This document shows positions 1 to 10,405 of a DNA stretch of 64,000 nucleotides, one piece after another. The stretch lies in the NCBI RefSeq assembly GCF_030817535.1, contig NZ_JAUSZL010000002.1, forward strand, positions 2,666,001 through 2,730,000, read 5' to 3'. Below the pieces are notes generated by a model, which did not search any database, had not been told where the DNA came from, and saw only the letters and a program-made list of their open reading frames with translations. The number at the start of each line of letters is the position of its first letter. The stretch's first letter is position 1. The stretch is from Streptomyces sp. V3I8 (GTDB lineage: Bacteria > Actinomycetota > Actinomycetes > Streptomycetales > Streptomycetaceae). A program made the translations under genes and the position numbers.

Positions 1-1401
1 CCGCTGCTTGCCCTTCGCCTTCTTGGGCTGCTTCTTCGACCGGCCGGCACCGCCGCCCATGCCCGGCATCCCGGGCATCCCCGGCATGCCGCCGCCCTGG
101 GCCATCCGGGACATCATCTTGCGGGCCTCGAAGAACCGCTCGACCAGGCCCTTGACCGCGCTGACGTCGACACCGGAACCCTTGGCGATACGGGCGCGCC
201 GCGAGCCGTTGATGATCGTCGCGTCCTGGCGCTCGGCCGGGGTCATCGACTTGATGATCGCGGCCGTACGGTCGACGTCGCGCTCGTCGAGGTTGTTGAT
301 CTGGTCCTTGATCTGGCCCATCCCGGGCAGCATGCCGAGCAGCTTGGAGATGGAGCCCATCTTCCTGACCTGCTCCATCTGGGCCAGGAAGTCGTCGAGC
401 GTGAAGTCCTGGCCCTTCTTGGAGGCCAGCTTCGAGGCCATGGCCTCGGCCTCCTGCTGCGAGAAGGTCTGCTCGGCCTTCTCGATCAGCGTGAGCACGT
501 CGCCCATGCCGAGGATGCGGGACGCCATGCGGTCCGGGTGGAACGCGTCGAAGTCGTCCAGCTTCTCGCCGTTGGAGGCGAACATGACCTGGCGGCCGGT
601 GACGTGCGCGATGGACAGCGCCGCACCACCGCGGGCGTCGCCGTCGAGCTTGGACAGGACCACGCCGTCGAAGCCGACCCCGTCGCGGAAGGCCTCCGCG
701 GTGTTGACCGCGTCCTGGCCGACCATGGCGTCGACGACGAACAGGATCTCGTCGGGCGAGACCGCGTCGCGGATGTCGGCGGCCTGCTGCATCAGCTCGG
801 TGTCGATGCCGAGGCGGCCCGCGGTGTCGACGATGACGACGTCGTACTGCTTCTGCTTCGCGTACTCGATGGAGTCCTTGGCGACCTGGACCGGGTCCCC
901 GACGCCGTTGCCCGGCTGCGGCGCGTAGACGCCGACACCCGCGCGCTCGCCGACGACGCTGAGCTGGTTCACCGCGTTCGGGCGCTGGAGGTCGCAGGCG
1001 ACGAGCAGCGGTGCGTGCCCCTGGCCCTGCAGCCACTTGCCGAGCTTTCCGGCGAGCGTGGTCTTACCGGCACCCTGCAGACCCGCGAGCATGATCACGG
1101 TCGGCGGCTGCTTGGCGAAGCGCAGGCGCCGGGTCTCGCCGCCGAGGATGCCGACGAGCTCCTCGTTGACGATCTTGATGACCTGCTGGGCGGGGTTGAG
1201 CGCCTGGGACACCTCGACGCCGAGGGCCCTCTCCTTGACCTGCTTGATGAAGGCCCGGACGACCGGCAGCGCGACGTCCGCTTCCAGCAGGGCGATACGG
1301 ATCTCGCGCGCGGTGGCGTCGATGTCCGCCTCGGACAGGCGCCCCTTGCCGCGAAGGTTCTTGAATGTCGCTGCGAGGCGATCGGAGAGAGTGTCGAACA
1401 C
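1..1401 (-). CDS. ffh: Signal recognition particle GTPase Ffh (SRP54), 3' end cut by window edge
   Basis: Ffh binds signal sequences emerging from the ribosome and hands nascent membrane proteins to FtsY, which is also in this window. The 467 codons present show the N domain, then the GTPase motifs GLQGAGKTT (about residues 107-115) and DTAGRLG, then the methionine-rich M domain with repeated GMPGMPGM near the truncated C-terminus. The start is GTG (MFDTLSDRL), the usual family start. Streptomyces Ffh is a little over 500 residues, so roughly 50 basic C-terminal residues lie outside the window. It is transcribed in the same direction as glnD, but a strong hairpin separates the two. Confidence 0.97.
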   Translation of the reverse strand, partial: MFDTLSDRLAATFKNLRGKGRLSEADIDATAREIRIALLEADVALPVVRAFIKQVKERALGVEVSQALNPAQQVIKIVNEELVGILGGETRRLRFAKQPPTVIMLAGLQGAGKTTLAGKLGKWLQGQGHAPLLVACDLQRPNAVNQLSVVGERAGVGVYAPQPGNGVGDPVQVAKDSIEYAKQKQYDVVIVDTAGRLGIDTELMQQAADIRDAVSPDEILFVVDAMVGQDAVNTAEAFRDGVGFDGVVLSKLDGDARGGAALSIAHVTGRQVMFASNGEKLDDFDAFHPDRMASRILGMGDVLTLIEKAEQTFSQQEAEAMASKLASKKGQDFTLDDFLAQMEQVRKMGSISKLLGMLPGMGQIKDQINNLDERDVDRTAAIIKSMTPAERQDATIINGSRRARIAKGSGVDVSAVKGLVERFFEARKMMSRMAQGGGMPGMPGMPGMGGGAGRSKKQPKKAKGKQR

Positions 1402-1473
1402 GGCGGTCGCGAGTCCTCAAGTAGGGGGCAGGGGGGCAGGTCCGCCCTCCAGGGTATCCGCCCGCGCCAGGAA

Positions 1474-1522
1474 GGGTCTCCACCCCGTCGCGGGGTTCCG
1501 TCCCGTGACGGGGTGGAGACCC
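1474..1522 (-). terminator. Strong hairpin between glnD and ffh
   Basis: A perfect 16-bp inverted repeat (1474-1489 with 1507-1522, 17-nt loop) starts just after the glnD stop codon. No T-run follows, which is common for Streptomyces terminators. It probably ends the amtB-glnK-glnD transcript before ffh. Confidence 0.8.
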
Positions 1523-1527
1523 GCCGC

Positions 1528-3987
1528 TCATTCCCGCAGCGTCTCCTCCAGCGCCCGCGCCAGCGAGGCCGCCTGCTCCCCGGGCAGCGGGTCCCCTTCG
1601 GACCCCGTCACATAGAACGCGTCCACCGCGTTGGCCCCCAGCGTGGAGACATGCGCACTGCGCACCCGCACCTGCGCGTCGTCCAGCGCCCGTCCGATCC
1701 GGTGCAGCAGCCCCGGTGCGTCGTGGGCGCGTACCTCGATGACCGTGGCGAGCCGGGACGCGGCGGCGGCCACGCTCACCCGGGCCGCGGGTGCGGCGAT
1801 ACCCCGCCTGCGCGGATAGGCGGCGTCCCGCTCGGCGAGGCGTCCAGCGATGTCGAGGGACCCGTCGAGCGCGCGTACGAGGTCGGCGCGCAGCCGGGCC
1901 GCCTGCGGCAGGGACCCGTACTCGGCGGCGACCCGCCAGTCGAGGAGCAGGACGGAGCCGGGGACGTCGTCGGGCAGTTCCAGCGCCCGCAGTTCGGCCG
2001 TCCGGACGGTGAGCCGGTGCATGGCGAGGACACCCGCCACGGCCGGCAGGACGCCCTTCTGGTCCGGCACCGCGATGAGCAGTTCGACACCGAGGGGCTC
2101 CGGTTCCCCCGACGGCTCCGCCGGGGGCTCCCCGGCCGGCGGTTCGGTCTGGGCGCGCAGCGCGAGCACGGGGCCGCCGGTGCGGAACGCCTCGATGGCG
2201 AGCCGTTCCTGTTCGGCGGTGGGCGCCGCGGCCTCGGGCTCCTCCGGGTCGTCCCCGGCGAGCACGGCGGCGACCCGCTTGACCAGGTCCGCGACGAGCG
2301 ACGCACGCCAGGAGGACCAGGCGGCGGGCCCGGTGGCCAGCGCGTCCGCCTCGGTGAGCGCGTGCAGCAGTTCCAGCGTGCCCTGCGAGCCGACCGCGTC
2401 CGCGACGGAGCGTACGGTCGCCGGGTCCTCCAGGTCACGCCGGGTCGCCGTCTCGACGAGCAGCAGGTGGCGGCGTACGAGCGTGGCGAGGGTCGCCACG
2501 TCCGTGCGGTCGAAGCCGATGCGGGTCGCCACGTCCCGCGCGATGATCTCGCCGGCCACCGAGTGGTCGCCTGGCCAGCCCTTGCCGATGTCGTGCAGCA
2601 GGGCGGCGACCAGCAGGAGGTCGGGGCGGTGGACGCGCCGGGTGAACTCCGCCGCGCGTACCGCCGTCTCGATCAGGTGGCGGTCGACGGTCCAGATGTG
2701 GACGGCGTTGCGCTGCGGCCGGCAGCGCACGCGCTCCCAGTCGGGCAGCAGCCCGGTGATCAGTCCCTCCGCCTCCAGGGCTTCCCAGACCTCGATGGTC
2801 GAGGGACCCGAGCCGAGCAGCGTGACGAGCTGCTGGCGGGCCTCGGCGGGCCACGGCGTGGGCAGCGGACGGACCGCGGCGGCCATCCGGCGCACCGCGT
2901 GCAGCGAGAGGGGCAGGCCCGCCTGGGCGGCCGCGGCGGCGGCGCGCAGCGGCAGCACGGGGTCGCGGTCGGGGCGGGCGGCGCGGGCGAGGACGACCTC
3001 ACCGTCCTGCTCGACGACGCCCTCGGCCAGCGGGGAGCGCTCGGGGGCGGGCTTTCCGCCGCCGAGCATGGCGCGCAGCCGCGGTCGTACGGCGCGCGAG
3101 CGCAGCACGCGTCCCACCTCGCGCCAGGTGACGTCGCTGGCGTACGAGACGACGCGGGCGGCCTCGTACACCTGGCGGAGCAGGGTGTCGGCGTCCAGCA
3201 GGCCCAGTTCCGCGGCGACCTGGTCCTGTTCCTGGAGGGCGAGGCGGTCGGTGGCGCGGCCGGTGGCGAGGTGCAGGGCGTCCCGGACGTCGAGGAGGCT
3301 CCTGCGGGCGTCGGCGAGGCCTTCGCGCGGGGCGTCGGCGAGCCAGGAGGCGGCGACGGCACGCAGCGCGGTGGCGTCGCGCAGGCCGCCGCGGGCCTCC
3401 TTGAGGTCGGGTTCCAGCAGGTACTGCAGTTCGCCCTGGCGTTCGGCCCGCTCGGCGCACAGCTCCTGGAGTTCGGGCAGGCGTCTGGGCGCCTGGTTGC
3501 GCCAGTCGGCGAGGACGGCCGTACGCAGTCCGGCGGTCAGGCCGAGGTCGCCGGCGAGGTGGCGGGCGTCGAGCAGCCCGAGCTGCACCTTGAGGTCCTC
3601 GCCCGCGGTCCTGCGTGCTTCCGCGGGCGTACGGACGGAGTGGTCCAGGTCGAGACCGAGGTCCCAGACCGGGTACCAGATGCGGTCGGCGAGGGAGGCC
3701 ACCGCCCCGCTGTCGGCGCTGCCGTCGTGCAGGAGCAGCAGGTCGAGGTCGCTGCGCGGGGAGAGTTCACCGCGCCCGTAGCCGCCGACGGCGACGAGGG
3801 AGACGCCGCGCAGTTTCTCGGCGCCCGCGTCGAACAGGCCGGAGAGCCAGTCGTCGGTCAGTCCGGCGAGGGCCGCACGGCGCGGCGGCCCGGACTGCGC
3901 CCCCTCCTGGAGGAGGCGCAGCCGGGCCGCCGCATAGCCGCTGGGTCCCGAGTCCTCTGCTTCCGTACGCATGCCCGTACTCGTCAC
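1528..3987 (-). CDS. glnD: PII nucleotidylyltransferase GlnD
   Basis: GlnD modifies the PII protein encoded just upstream. In Streptomyces this modification is adenylylation of Tyr51 (known from S. coelicolor), not uridylylation. The 819 residues show the nucleotidyltransferase motif GGYGRGE at 68-74 with SDLDLL at 79-84, a central HD domain (LLHDIGKG, then GDHS), and two C-terminal ACT domains, the last beginning near DAPGLLHRIG. The start is GTG, with AGGAG 8 nt upstream; an ATG five codons later is an alternative. It is the third gene of the amtB-glnK-glnD operon, 26 nt after glnK. Confidence 0.95.
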   Translation of the reverse strand: MTSTGMRTEAEDSGPSGYAAARLRLLQEGAQSGPPRRAALAGLTDDWLSGLFDAGAEKLRGVSLVAVGGYGRGELSPRSDLDLLLLHDGSADSGAVASLADRIWYPVWDLGLDLDHSVRTPAEARRTAGEDLKVQLGLLDARHLAGDLGLTAGLRTAVLADWRNQAPRRLPELQELCAERAERQGELQYLLEPDLKEARGGLRDATALRAVAASWLADAPREGLADARRSLLDVRDALHLATGRATDRLALQEQDQVAAELGLLDADTLLRQVYEAARVVSYASDVTWREVGRVLRSRAVRPRLRAMLGGGKPAPERSPLAEGVVEQDGEVVLARAARPDRDPVLPLRAAAAAAQAGLPLSLHAVRRMAAAVRPLPTPWPAEARQQLVTLLGSGPSTIEVWEALEAEGLITGLLPDWERVRCRPQRNAVHIWTVDRHLIETAVRAAEFTRRVHRPDLLLVAALLHDIGKGWPGDHSVAGEIIARDVATRIGFDRTDVATLATLVRRHLLLVETATRRDLEDPATVRSVADAVGSQGTLELLHALTEADALATGPAAWSSWRASLVADLVKRVAAVLAGDDPEEPEAAAPTAEQERLAIEAFRTGGPVLALRAQTEPPAGEPPAEPSGEPEPLGVELLIAVPDQKGVLPAVAGVLAMHRLTVRTAELRALELPDDVPGSVLLLDWRVAAEYGSLPQAARLRADLVRALDGSLDIAGRLAERDAAYPRRRGIAAPAARVSVAAAASRLATVIEVRAHDAPGLLHRIGRALDDAQVRVRSAHVSTLGANAVDAFYVTGSEGDPLPGEQAASLARALEETLRE

Positions 3988-4013
3988 CCAGTGGCTCCTG
4001 TTCGTCTGCTGAA

Positions 4014-5689
<1,676 letters not shown>

Positions 5690-5807
5690 CGGCGTCTCCT
5701 CGTCGTTGGTACGGCCCCGTGCGGGCGAAGCCATGAGCGGTTGTGAGGGGTGGGCCGGTTATGTGCCAGAGATTGGCGCAGCGCCGTTTCGACCGGCGCC
5801 CCTGAAT

Positions 5808-5843
5808 GTTTCGCACGGGTGACGAAGAGGACGTACGTGTTAC
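5808..5843 (-). promoter_or_regulatory. Candidate GlnR operator of amtB-glnK-glnD
   Basis: On the minus strand GTCAC-n6-GAAAC (5808-5823) fits the a-site/b-site layout of Streptomyces GlnR boxes. A second GTAAC half-site followed by a weak partner lies just upstream (5839-5843), but its spacing is 20 nt instead of 22. GlnR activation of amtB in S. coelicolor is established; the site assignment here is by eye. The rest of the 5690-6100 gap shows no gene I can support. A partial PHO-box-like GTTCATC lies at 5849-5855 but is weak. Confidence 0.6.
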
Positions 5844-6100
5844 GCGTCGATGAACCGCCGGATGTCGCCGGTTCCGATCGTTATCGTGGCGCAACCTTCC
5901 CCGGACGCCCTTGAGACGCTGGACGACCGTGGACCCGAGGCCGTCGATTGCGCAACCCCGACGGCGCTCAGCCACCTCCGCGGGAGCGGCGCCGGTTCAG
6001 TCGTAAAAGCAGACCGGCCGCGGCCGTCCGTCCGATGACCTGGCATGGGGGAGCCGAGTCGGGCTGTTATGGACGGCGGTCGCGGCCGGCGTTCCGGGGG

Positions 6101-7588
6101 TCAGACCGCTTCGGCGGTCTCGGGCAGGTCGACGGCGAGCTGGTCGGTCAGTTCCACGACGGCGGCGAGGTCGCCGAAGTCGCGGACGGCCGTGTCGACG
6201 GTTTTTCGGATACGAGTGTTGACCCGCTCGGAGCGCACCTTCTTGGCGATCGTGAGGGCCTTGCGCACCAGGACCGTGCTCTGCTCGGGCTCGCGCCGGA
6301 GCAGGTGGACCGTGCCCATGCCGACGAGGTTGAGTGCGTACGACCGCTGGTGCTCGAGGTCCTTCTCGAAGAGGTCGACGGCCTTCTGCATGACCGGTTC
6401 GGCCAGGGAGGCGTACGTGGGGCTGCGGCCCGCCACGTAGGCGAGATCGCGGTAGGAGTGGGAGTTCTCGCCGTGCAGCTCGGCCTCGGAGAAGAAGCGG
6501 ATCCAGTCGGGCTCGGGCTCGCCGGACTCCGCCGCGTCCCCGAAGGTGTCCTCGGCCATCCGGACGGCCCGCTTGCACTTCCCGGGCTGCCCCATGTTGG
6601 CGTAGGCGCGGGCCTCCATCGCATACAGCATGGACTGGGTGCGCGGGCTCGCGCAGTCACGGCTGCCGTACTGTGCGAGGTGGATCAGTTCCAGCGCGTC
6701 GTCGGGCCGGCCCAGGTGGATCATCTGGCGACTCATGCTGGAGAGGATGTACGAGCCCAGTGGCCGGTCGGCGGCTTCCTTGGCGGCGTGCAGGGCGAGG
6801 ACGAAGTACTTCTGGGCGGTGGGCTGCAGTCCCACGTCGTAGCTCATCCAGCCCGCCAGCTCGGCCAGTTCGGCGGCGACCTTGAACAGCCGCCTGGTGG
6901 TCGACTCGGGCTGGGGCTCCTGGAGCAGGTCGGTCACCTCGTGCAGCTGGCCGACGACGGCCTTGCGGCGCAGGCCGCCGCCGCACTGCGCGTCCCACTG
7001 GCGGAACATGACGGTGGTGGACTCCAGGAGGTCCAGCTCGGGCTGGGAGAGCCGGCCGGGCCGGCGGGAGGCGGCGGCGGAGAGCGGGGACTCCTCGCGT
7101 GGGGCGCCGGGGCTGGGCACCAGCCAGCGCTGCATGGGCTCGATGAGCGTGGGGCCCGCGGACAGGACCAGGGACGCGCCGAGGAAGCCGCGCCGGGCCA
7201 GCATCAGGTCGCTGCGCGAGAACTCGCTGATCAGGGCGACCGTCTGGGGGCCGGTCCAGGGCAGGTCGACGCCCGACACGGACGGTGCCTGGTGTGCGAC
7301 GCGCAGGCCGAGGTCCTCGACGGCGACGGCGCAGCCGAAGCGCTCGGAGAACAGCTCGGAGAGGATGCGCGGGATGGGCTCGCGCGGATTCTCCCCGTCG
7401 AGCCAGCGGCGTACCCGCGAGGTGTCGGTCGAGATGTGGCCGGCGCCCAACTGGCGTGCTCTGCGGTTCACCTGCCGGGCCAGCTCGCCCTTGGACCAGC
7501 CGCTGCGCACGAACCACGAGCCCAACAACTCATTGGGGCGCTTGTCCGTGCCGGTCGCGGTCCCCGCGCTTCCGCCATTGCCGCCCAC
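6101..7588 (-). CDS. nsdA: NsdA-type negative regulator of development
   Basis: A cytoplasmic regulator that in S. coelicolor represses sporulation and antibiotic production. The 495-residue protein has an N-terminal helix-turn-helix-like segment (about residues 30-65, GWSKGELARQVNRRA then RVRRWLDGENPR), followed by a long helical region resembling TPR repeats (for example AMEARAYANMGQ). Its length and opening GGNGGSAGTATGTDKRPNEL fit NsdA. The start is GTG at 7586-7588. It is monocistronic, and its position beside amtB matches the S. coelicolor order. The 438 nt between it and the next gene are AT-richer than the coding DNA and probably hold its promoter. Confidence 0.88.
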   Translation of the reverse strand: MGGNGGSAGTATGTDKRPNELLGSWFVRSGWSKGELARQVNRRARQLGAGHISTDTSRVRRWLDGENPREPIPRILSELFSERFGCAVAVEDLGLRVAHQAPSVSGVDLPWTGPQTVALISEFSRSDLMLARRGFLGASLVLSAGPTLIEPMQRWLVPSPGAPREESPLSAAASRRPGRLSQPELDLLESTTVMFRQWDAQCGGGLRRKAVVGQLHEVTDLLQEPQPESTTRRLFKVAAELAELAGWMSYDVGLQPTAQKYFVLALHAAKEAADRPLGSYILSSMSRQMIHLGRPDDALELIHLAQYGSRDCASPRTQSMLYAMEARAYANMGQPGKCKRAVRMAEDTFGDAAESGEPEPDWIRFFSEAELHGENSHSYRDLAYVAGRSPTYASLAEPVMQKAVDLFEKDLEHQRSYALNLVGMGTVHLLRREPEQSTVLVRKALTIAKKVRSERVNTRIRKTVDTAVRDFGDLAAVVELTDQLAVDLPETAEAV

Positions 7589-8026
7589 TGGAACGCCCCC
7601 ATCCCTGAACCCACTTGTGCGCTGTGTGCGCCAAGCCCTACCAGAATGCCGGTAAACAGGGGCGCCCGTCCGCCCGTTCTCACCCGTCGAACGGGAAGAC
7701 GGGTTGCCTCCGGCATACCCACTGGCGCATGCATCCCCAGGACTCGTGCACTCACAGTAATCCTTCGATCACTGCCCCAGCCATGGCGATCGCGGAAACG
7801 CCACCATTCGCCACCCCTTCGAATGAACTCGTGACGGCCACCGCGCGATTCACTTGACACATGACGGCCGGAAGTGGGCGCAGAGATGCACGTCGGGGCG
7901 CATGCGGCCCGGCACACCACCCACCGCACCACCGGACGCCGCATGGACCGCGCACCGCTGGGCACCCAGAGTCACGAGTCGTATCCGTGACGTAACCACG
8001 GGCGCACCGGACCCGTTGGAGGGGGC
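7589..8026. other. Divergent intergenic region, nsdA / Prim-Pol gene
   Basis: These 438 nt separate two divergent genes. The part next to nsdA is unusually A/T-rich for this genome. A TTGACA hexamer on the plus strand (7854-7859) resembles a -35 box for the Prim-Pol gene, but I see no convincing -10 at 16-18 nt. The short ORFs here have no recognisable features and I do not call them. Confidence 0.4.
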
Positions 8027-8680
8027 ATGGGTTTCACGATCGGCGGTATCCGCGACATCCGGTCCGGCTCGCGTCGCCGCGGCCGCTCCTCGGAGTGCAC
8101 CACCGTGGCCGAGTTCACCGGACTGTGGGGCTGGGACGTGGTGCCGGGCGCCCGGGCGGCCGCGGGGGTCTGCTCGTGCGGCCGGGCCGCCTGCACCGAA
8201 CGCGGCGCGCACCCCCTGGACTTCGCGCCCGTCGTCCCGGCGGGCGCGACCCTGGACGCGGTGACGGAGGCCTGGAGCGCGTTCCCCGGCGCCGCGGTGA
8301 TGCTCCCCGTGGGCCGCGCCTTCGACGTCATCGAGGTGGCCGAGTCGGCCGGCCGCCGGGCGCTGGTCCGGCTCGAACGCATGGGTCTGCCGCTGGGCCC
8401 CGTGACCGTCACGCCGGAGGGCCGCGCGCACTTCCTGGTGGCTCCCGGGGCGGCGGCCGCGCTGCCCGAACTGCTCTACCGCATGGGCTGGGACGACGCC
8501 GCGCTCGACCTGCACGGCCTGGGTCCGGGCACGCACATCACGGCTCCGCCGTCCGACCGCGGTGGCCTCGGCCCGGTCCGCTGGCTGCGCTCCCCCGCCC
8601 TCGACTCGGCGACGAAACCGCCGGCCGCGCGGCTGCTGCTGGGCACGCTGGCGTACGTGGCGCACCGGTCCCGCGCGTAG
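8027..8680 (+). CDS. Stand-alone bifunctional primase/polymerase (Prim-Pol)-like protein
   Basis: A 217-residue protein resembling the N-terminal Prim-Pol domain found in archaeo-eukaryotic-type primases of plasmids and actinobacteria. Visible features are WGWDVVPGAR, a cysteine cluster CSCGRAACTERGAHP typical of these actinobacterial versions, and a C-terminal GPGTHITAPPSDRGG segment. No helicase domain and no replication gene are nearby. A paralogue-type gene sits at the same place in S. coelicolor, so it is probably core and not a plasmid remnant. Its function is unknown. Confidence 0.7.
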   Translation: MGFTIGGIRDIRSGSRRRGRSSECTTVAEFTGLWGWDVVPGARAAAGVCSCGRAACTERGAHPLDFAPVVPAGATLDAVTEAWSAFPGAAVMLPVGRAFDVIEVAESAGRRALVRLERMGLPLGPVTVTPEGRAHFLVAPGAAAALPELLYRMGWDDAALDLHGLGPGTHITAPPSDRGGLGPVRWLRSPALDSATKPPAARLLLGTLAYVAHRSRA

Positions 8681-8720
8681 GCCCGCCGTCACGGGCCCGT
8701 ACGGCACACGGGCCCCGTAC

Positions 8721-8763
8721 GGAAGGGCCCCACTCCATCTGCACCATGGGGTGGGGCCCTTCC
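8721..8763. terminator. Bidirectional terminator between convergent Prim-Pol gene and ftsY
   Basis: An 18-bp stem (8721-8738 with 8746-8763, one G-T pair) with a 7-nt loop, flanked by short T/A runs on both sides. It lies exactly between two convergent stop codons. Confidence 0.85.
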
Positions 8764-8805
8764 TCGCGCACATATGTGCCGTGCGGGCTCTCGTCCCGCG
8801 GGTCG

Positions 8806-9996
8806 TCACTCTCCGATAAGGGCATCCACGAACGCCTCCGGCTCGAACGGCGCCAGGTCGTCCGCGCCCTCGCCCAGGCCGATGAGCTTGACGGGGACGC
8901 CCAGTTCGCGCTGGACGGCGATGACGATGCCGCCCTTGGCCGTGCCGTCGAGCTTGGTCAGGACGATGCCGGTGATGTCGACGACCTCGGCGAAGACGCG
9001 CGCCTGCACCAGGCCGTTCTGGCCGGTGGTGGCGTCCAGGACGAGCAGCACCTCGTCGAGCGGGGCGTGCTTCTCCACGACGCGCTTGACCTTGCCGAGC
9101 TCGTCCATGAGGCCGGTCTTGGTGTGCAGCCGGCCCGCCGTGTCGATGAGCACGACGTCGGCGCCCTGCCGGATGCCCTCCTTCACGGCGTCGAAGGCGA
9201 TGGAGGCGGGGTCACCGCCCTCGGGCCCGCGTACGGTACGGGCGCCGACGCGCTCGCCCCAGGTCTGCAGCTGGTCGGCGGCGGCGGCCCGGAAGGTGTC
9301 GGCCGCGCCCAGCAGTACGTGCTTGCCGTCGGCGACCAGGACGCGCGCGAGCTTGCCGGTGGTGGTGGTCTTGCCGGTGCCGTTGACGCCGACGACCATC
9401 ACGATGCCCGGCGTGTCCAGGCCGGACTCGGTGTTCACGGTGCGGTCGAAGTCGGGCACCAGCAGCGCGAGCAGTTCCTCGCGCAGCAGGCCGCGCAGTT
9501 CCTCGGGCGTCCGGGTGCCGAGCACCTTCACCCGCTCGCGCAGCCGTCCGACCAGCTCCTGGGTGGGCTGCACACCGACATCGGCGGTGAGGAGCGTGTC
9601 CTCGATCTCCTCCCAGGTGTCCTCGTCGAGGTGCTCGCGCGCGAGGAGCGTGAGGAGCCCCTGGCCGAGCGCGTTCTGCGAGCGGGACAGCCGGGCGCGC
9701 AGGCGCACCAGGCGGCCGGCGGCCGGCTCCGGGATCTCGACGGCCGGGGGGGCCACGACGACCGGGGCGGTCGCCGAGGTGTCCGGAAGATCCACCTCCT
9801 CTATCGTGCGGCGCGGTTCGTCGCGCGGCGTCTCGGCCTCGTCGCCGACGTGCGGCTCGGCCGGCGGGGCGGTGATGTCGGGGGCGGCGGGGGGCGGCGG
9901 GGGCAGCTGTTTGCGCCTGCGGCTGCCGATGACGAGCCCGCCGAGCGCGCCGATCACGACCACGGCGATGACTACAGCAAGGATGACGATTTCCAT
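8806..9996 (-). CDS. ftsY: Signal recognition particle receptor FtsY
   Basis: The membrane-associated SRP receptor GTPase, partner of Ffh. It has 396 residues: an N-terminal membrane helix (residues 3-24), a proline- and acid-rich linker (30-90), the N domain, and a G domain with GVNGTGKTTTT (203-213), DTFRAAAADQL (233-243), DTAGRLHT (285-292) and TKLDGTAKGG (347-356). The start chosen is the ATG at 9994-9996, because it begins directly with the hydrophobic anchor. The open frame extends upstream, but that part is not conserved-looking and includes repeat DNA. Confidence 0.96.
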   Translation of the reverse strand: MEIVILAVVIAVVVIGALGGLVIGSRRRKQLPPPPPAAPDITAPPAEPHVGDEAETPRDEPRRTIEEVDLPDTSATAPVVVAPPAVEIPEPAAGRLVRLRARLSRSQNALGQGLLTLLAREHLDEDTWEEIEDTLLTADVGVQPTQELVGRLRERVKVLGTRTPEELRGLLREELLALLVPDFDRTVNTESGLDTPGIVMVVGVNGTGKTTTTGKLARVLVADGKHVLLGAADTFRAAAADQLQTWGERVGARTVRGPEGGDPASIAFDAVKEGIRQGADVVLIDTAGRLHTKTGLMDELGKVKRVVEKHAPLDEVLLVLDATTGQNGLVQARVFAEVVDITGIVLTKLDGTAKGGIVIAVQRELGVPVKLIGLGEGADDLAPFEPEAFVDALIGE

Positions 9997-10173
9997 AACG
10001 GGTCCAGTATGCGCGACCGTCCTGCCGGTCGTCCGTTGCCCACGACGGCCGTCGCCCTGCGGGCCGGCCACCCTGCACCGGTCCTGCCCAAACCTTTCTC
10101 CGCCCCCGCCGCCCTTTCCCGTCCCGACCCTGAGGGCTGCGCCCCCAGACCCCCCTGTCGCGCCGGCGCGCTC

Positions 10174-10225
10174 GTCCTCAAACGCCGGACGGGCTGAATT
10201 ATCAGCCCGTCCGGCGTTTGAGGAC
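10174..10225. repeat. Perfect 24-bp inverted repeat (Streptomyces intergenic hairpin)
   Basis: Positions 10174-10197 and 10202-10225 are exact reverse complements around a 4-nt ATTA loop. The core (CAAACGCCGGACGGGCTGA) is a dispersed hairpin common in Streptomyces intergenic DNA. It lies between ftsY and the LLM gene, which diverge, so a role as a conventional terminator is unlikely. Confidence 0.85.
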
Positions 10226-10331
10226 CGGGGGTTCGGGGGCTGGCCCCCGAGGTCGGGAAACTCCCGCCGAGCCACGCCGCGGACGCGACCCACCCCGTCC
10301 CGCCGCACCCCGCTCCCCCCCCTATGGCGGT

Positions 10332-10356
10332 CTGACGAACCGTCAGCTACCGTCAG
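10332..10356 (+). promoter_or_regulatory. Candidate operator upstream of the LLM gene
   Basis: The perfect palindrome CTGACGAACCGTCAG (10332-10346) is followed 4 nt later by a third CGTCAG half-site (10351-10356). It lies 50 nt before the ATG, where a repressor or activator site would sit. The cognate regulator is not in the window. Confidence 0.5.
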
Positions 10357-10405
10357 CCCACCGGAGCCACCGCCACCCCACCCGCCGGCGAAGGGGGACC
10401 TTCCC

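Noticed and set aside
5850..6038. 62-residue plus-strand ORF between amtB and nsdA
   Set aside because: Sits in the amtB promoter region with the GlnR-like site; no supporting coding signal.
8095..10197. 700-residue plus-strand frame through the Prim-Pol gene and ftsY
   Set aside because: It is a shifted frame of the Prim-Pol gene fused with the antisense of ftsY.
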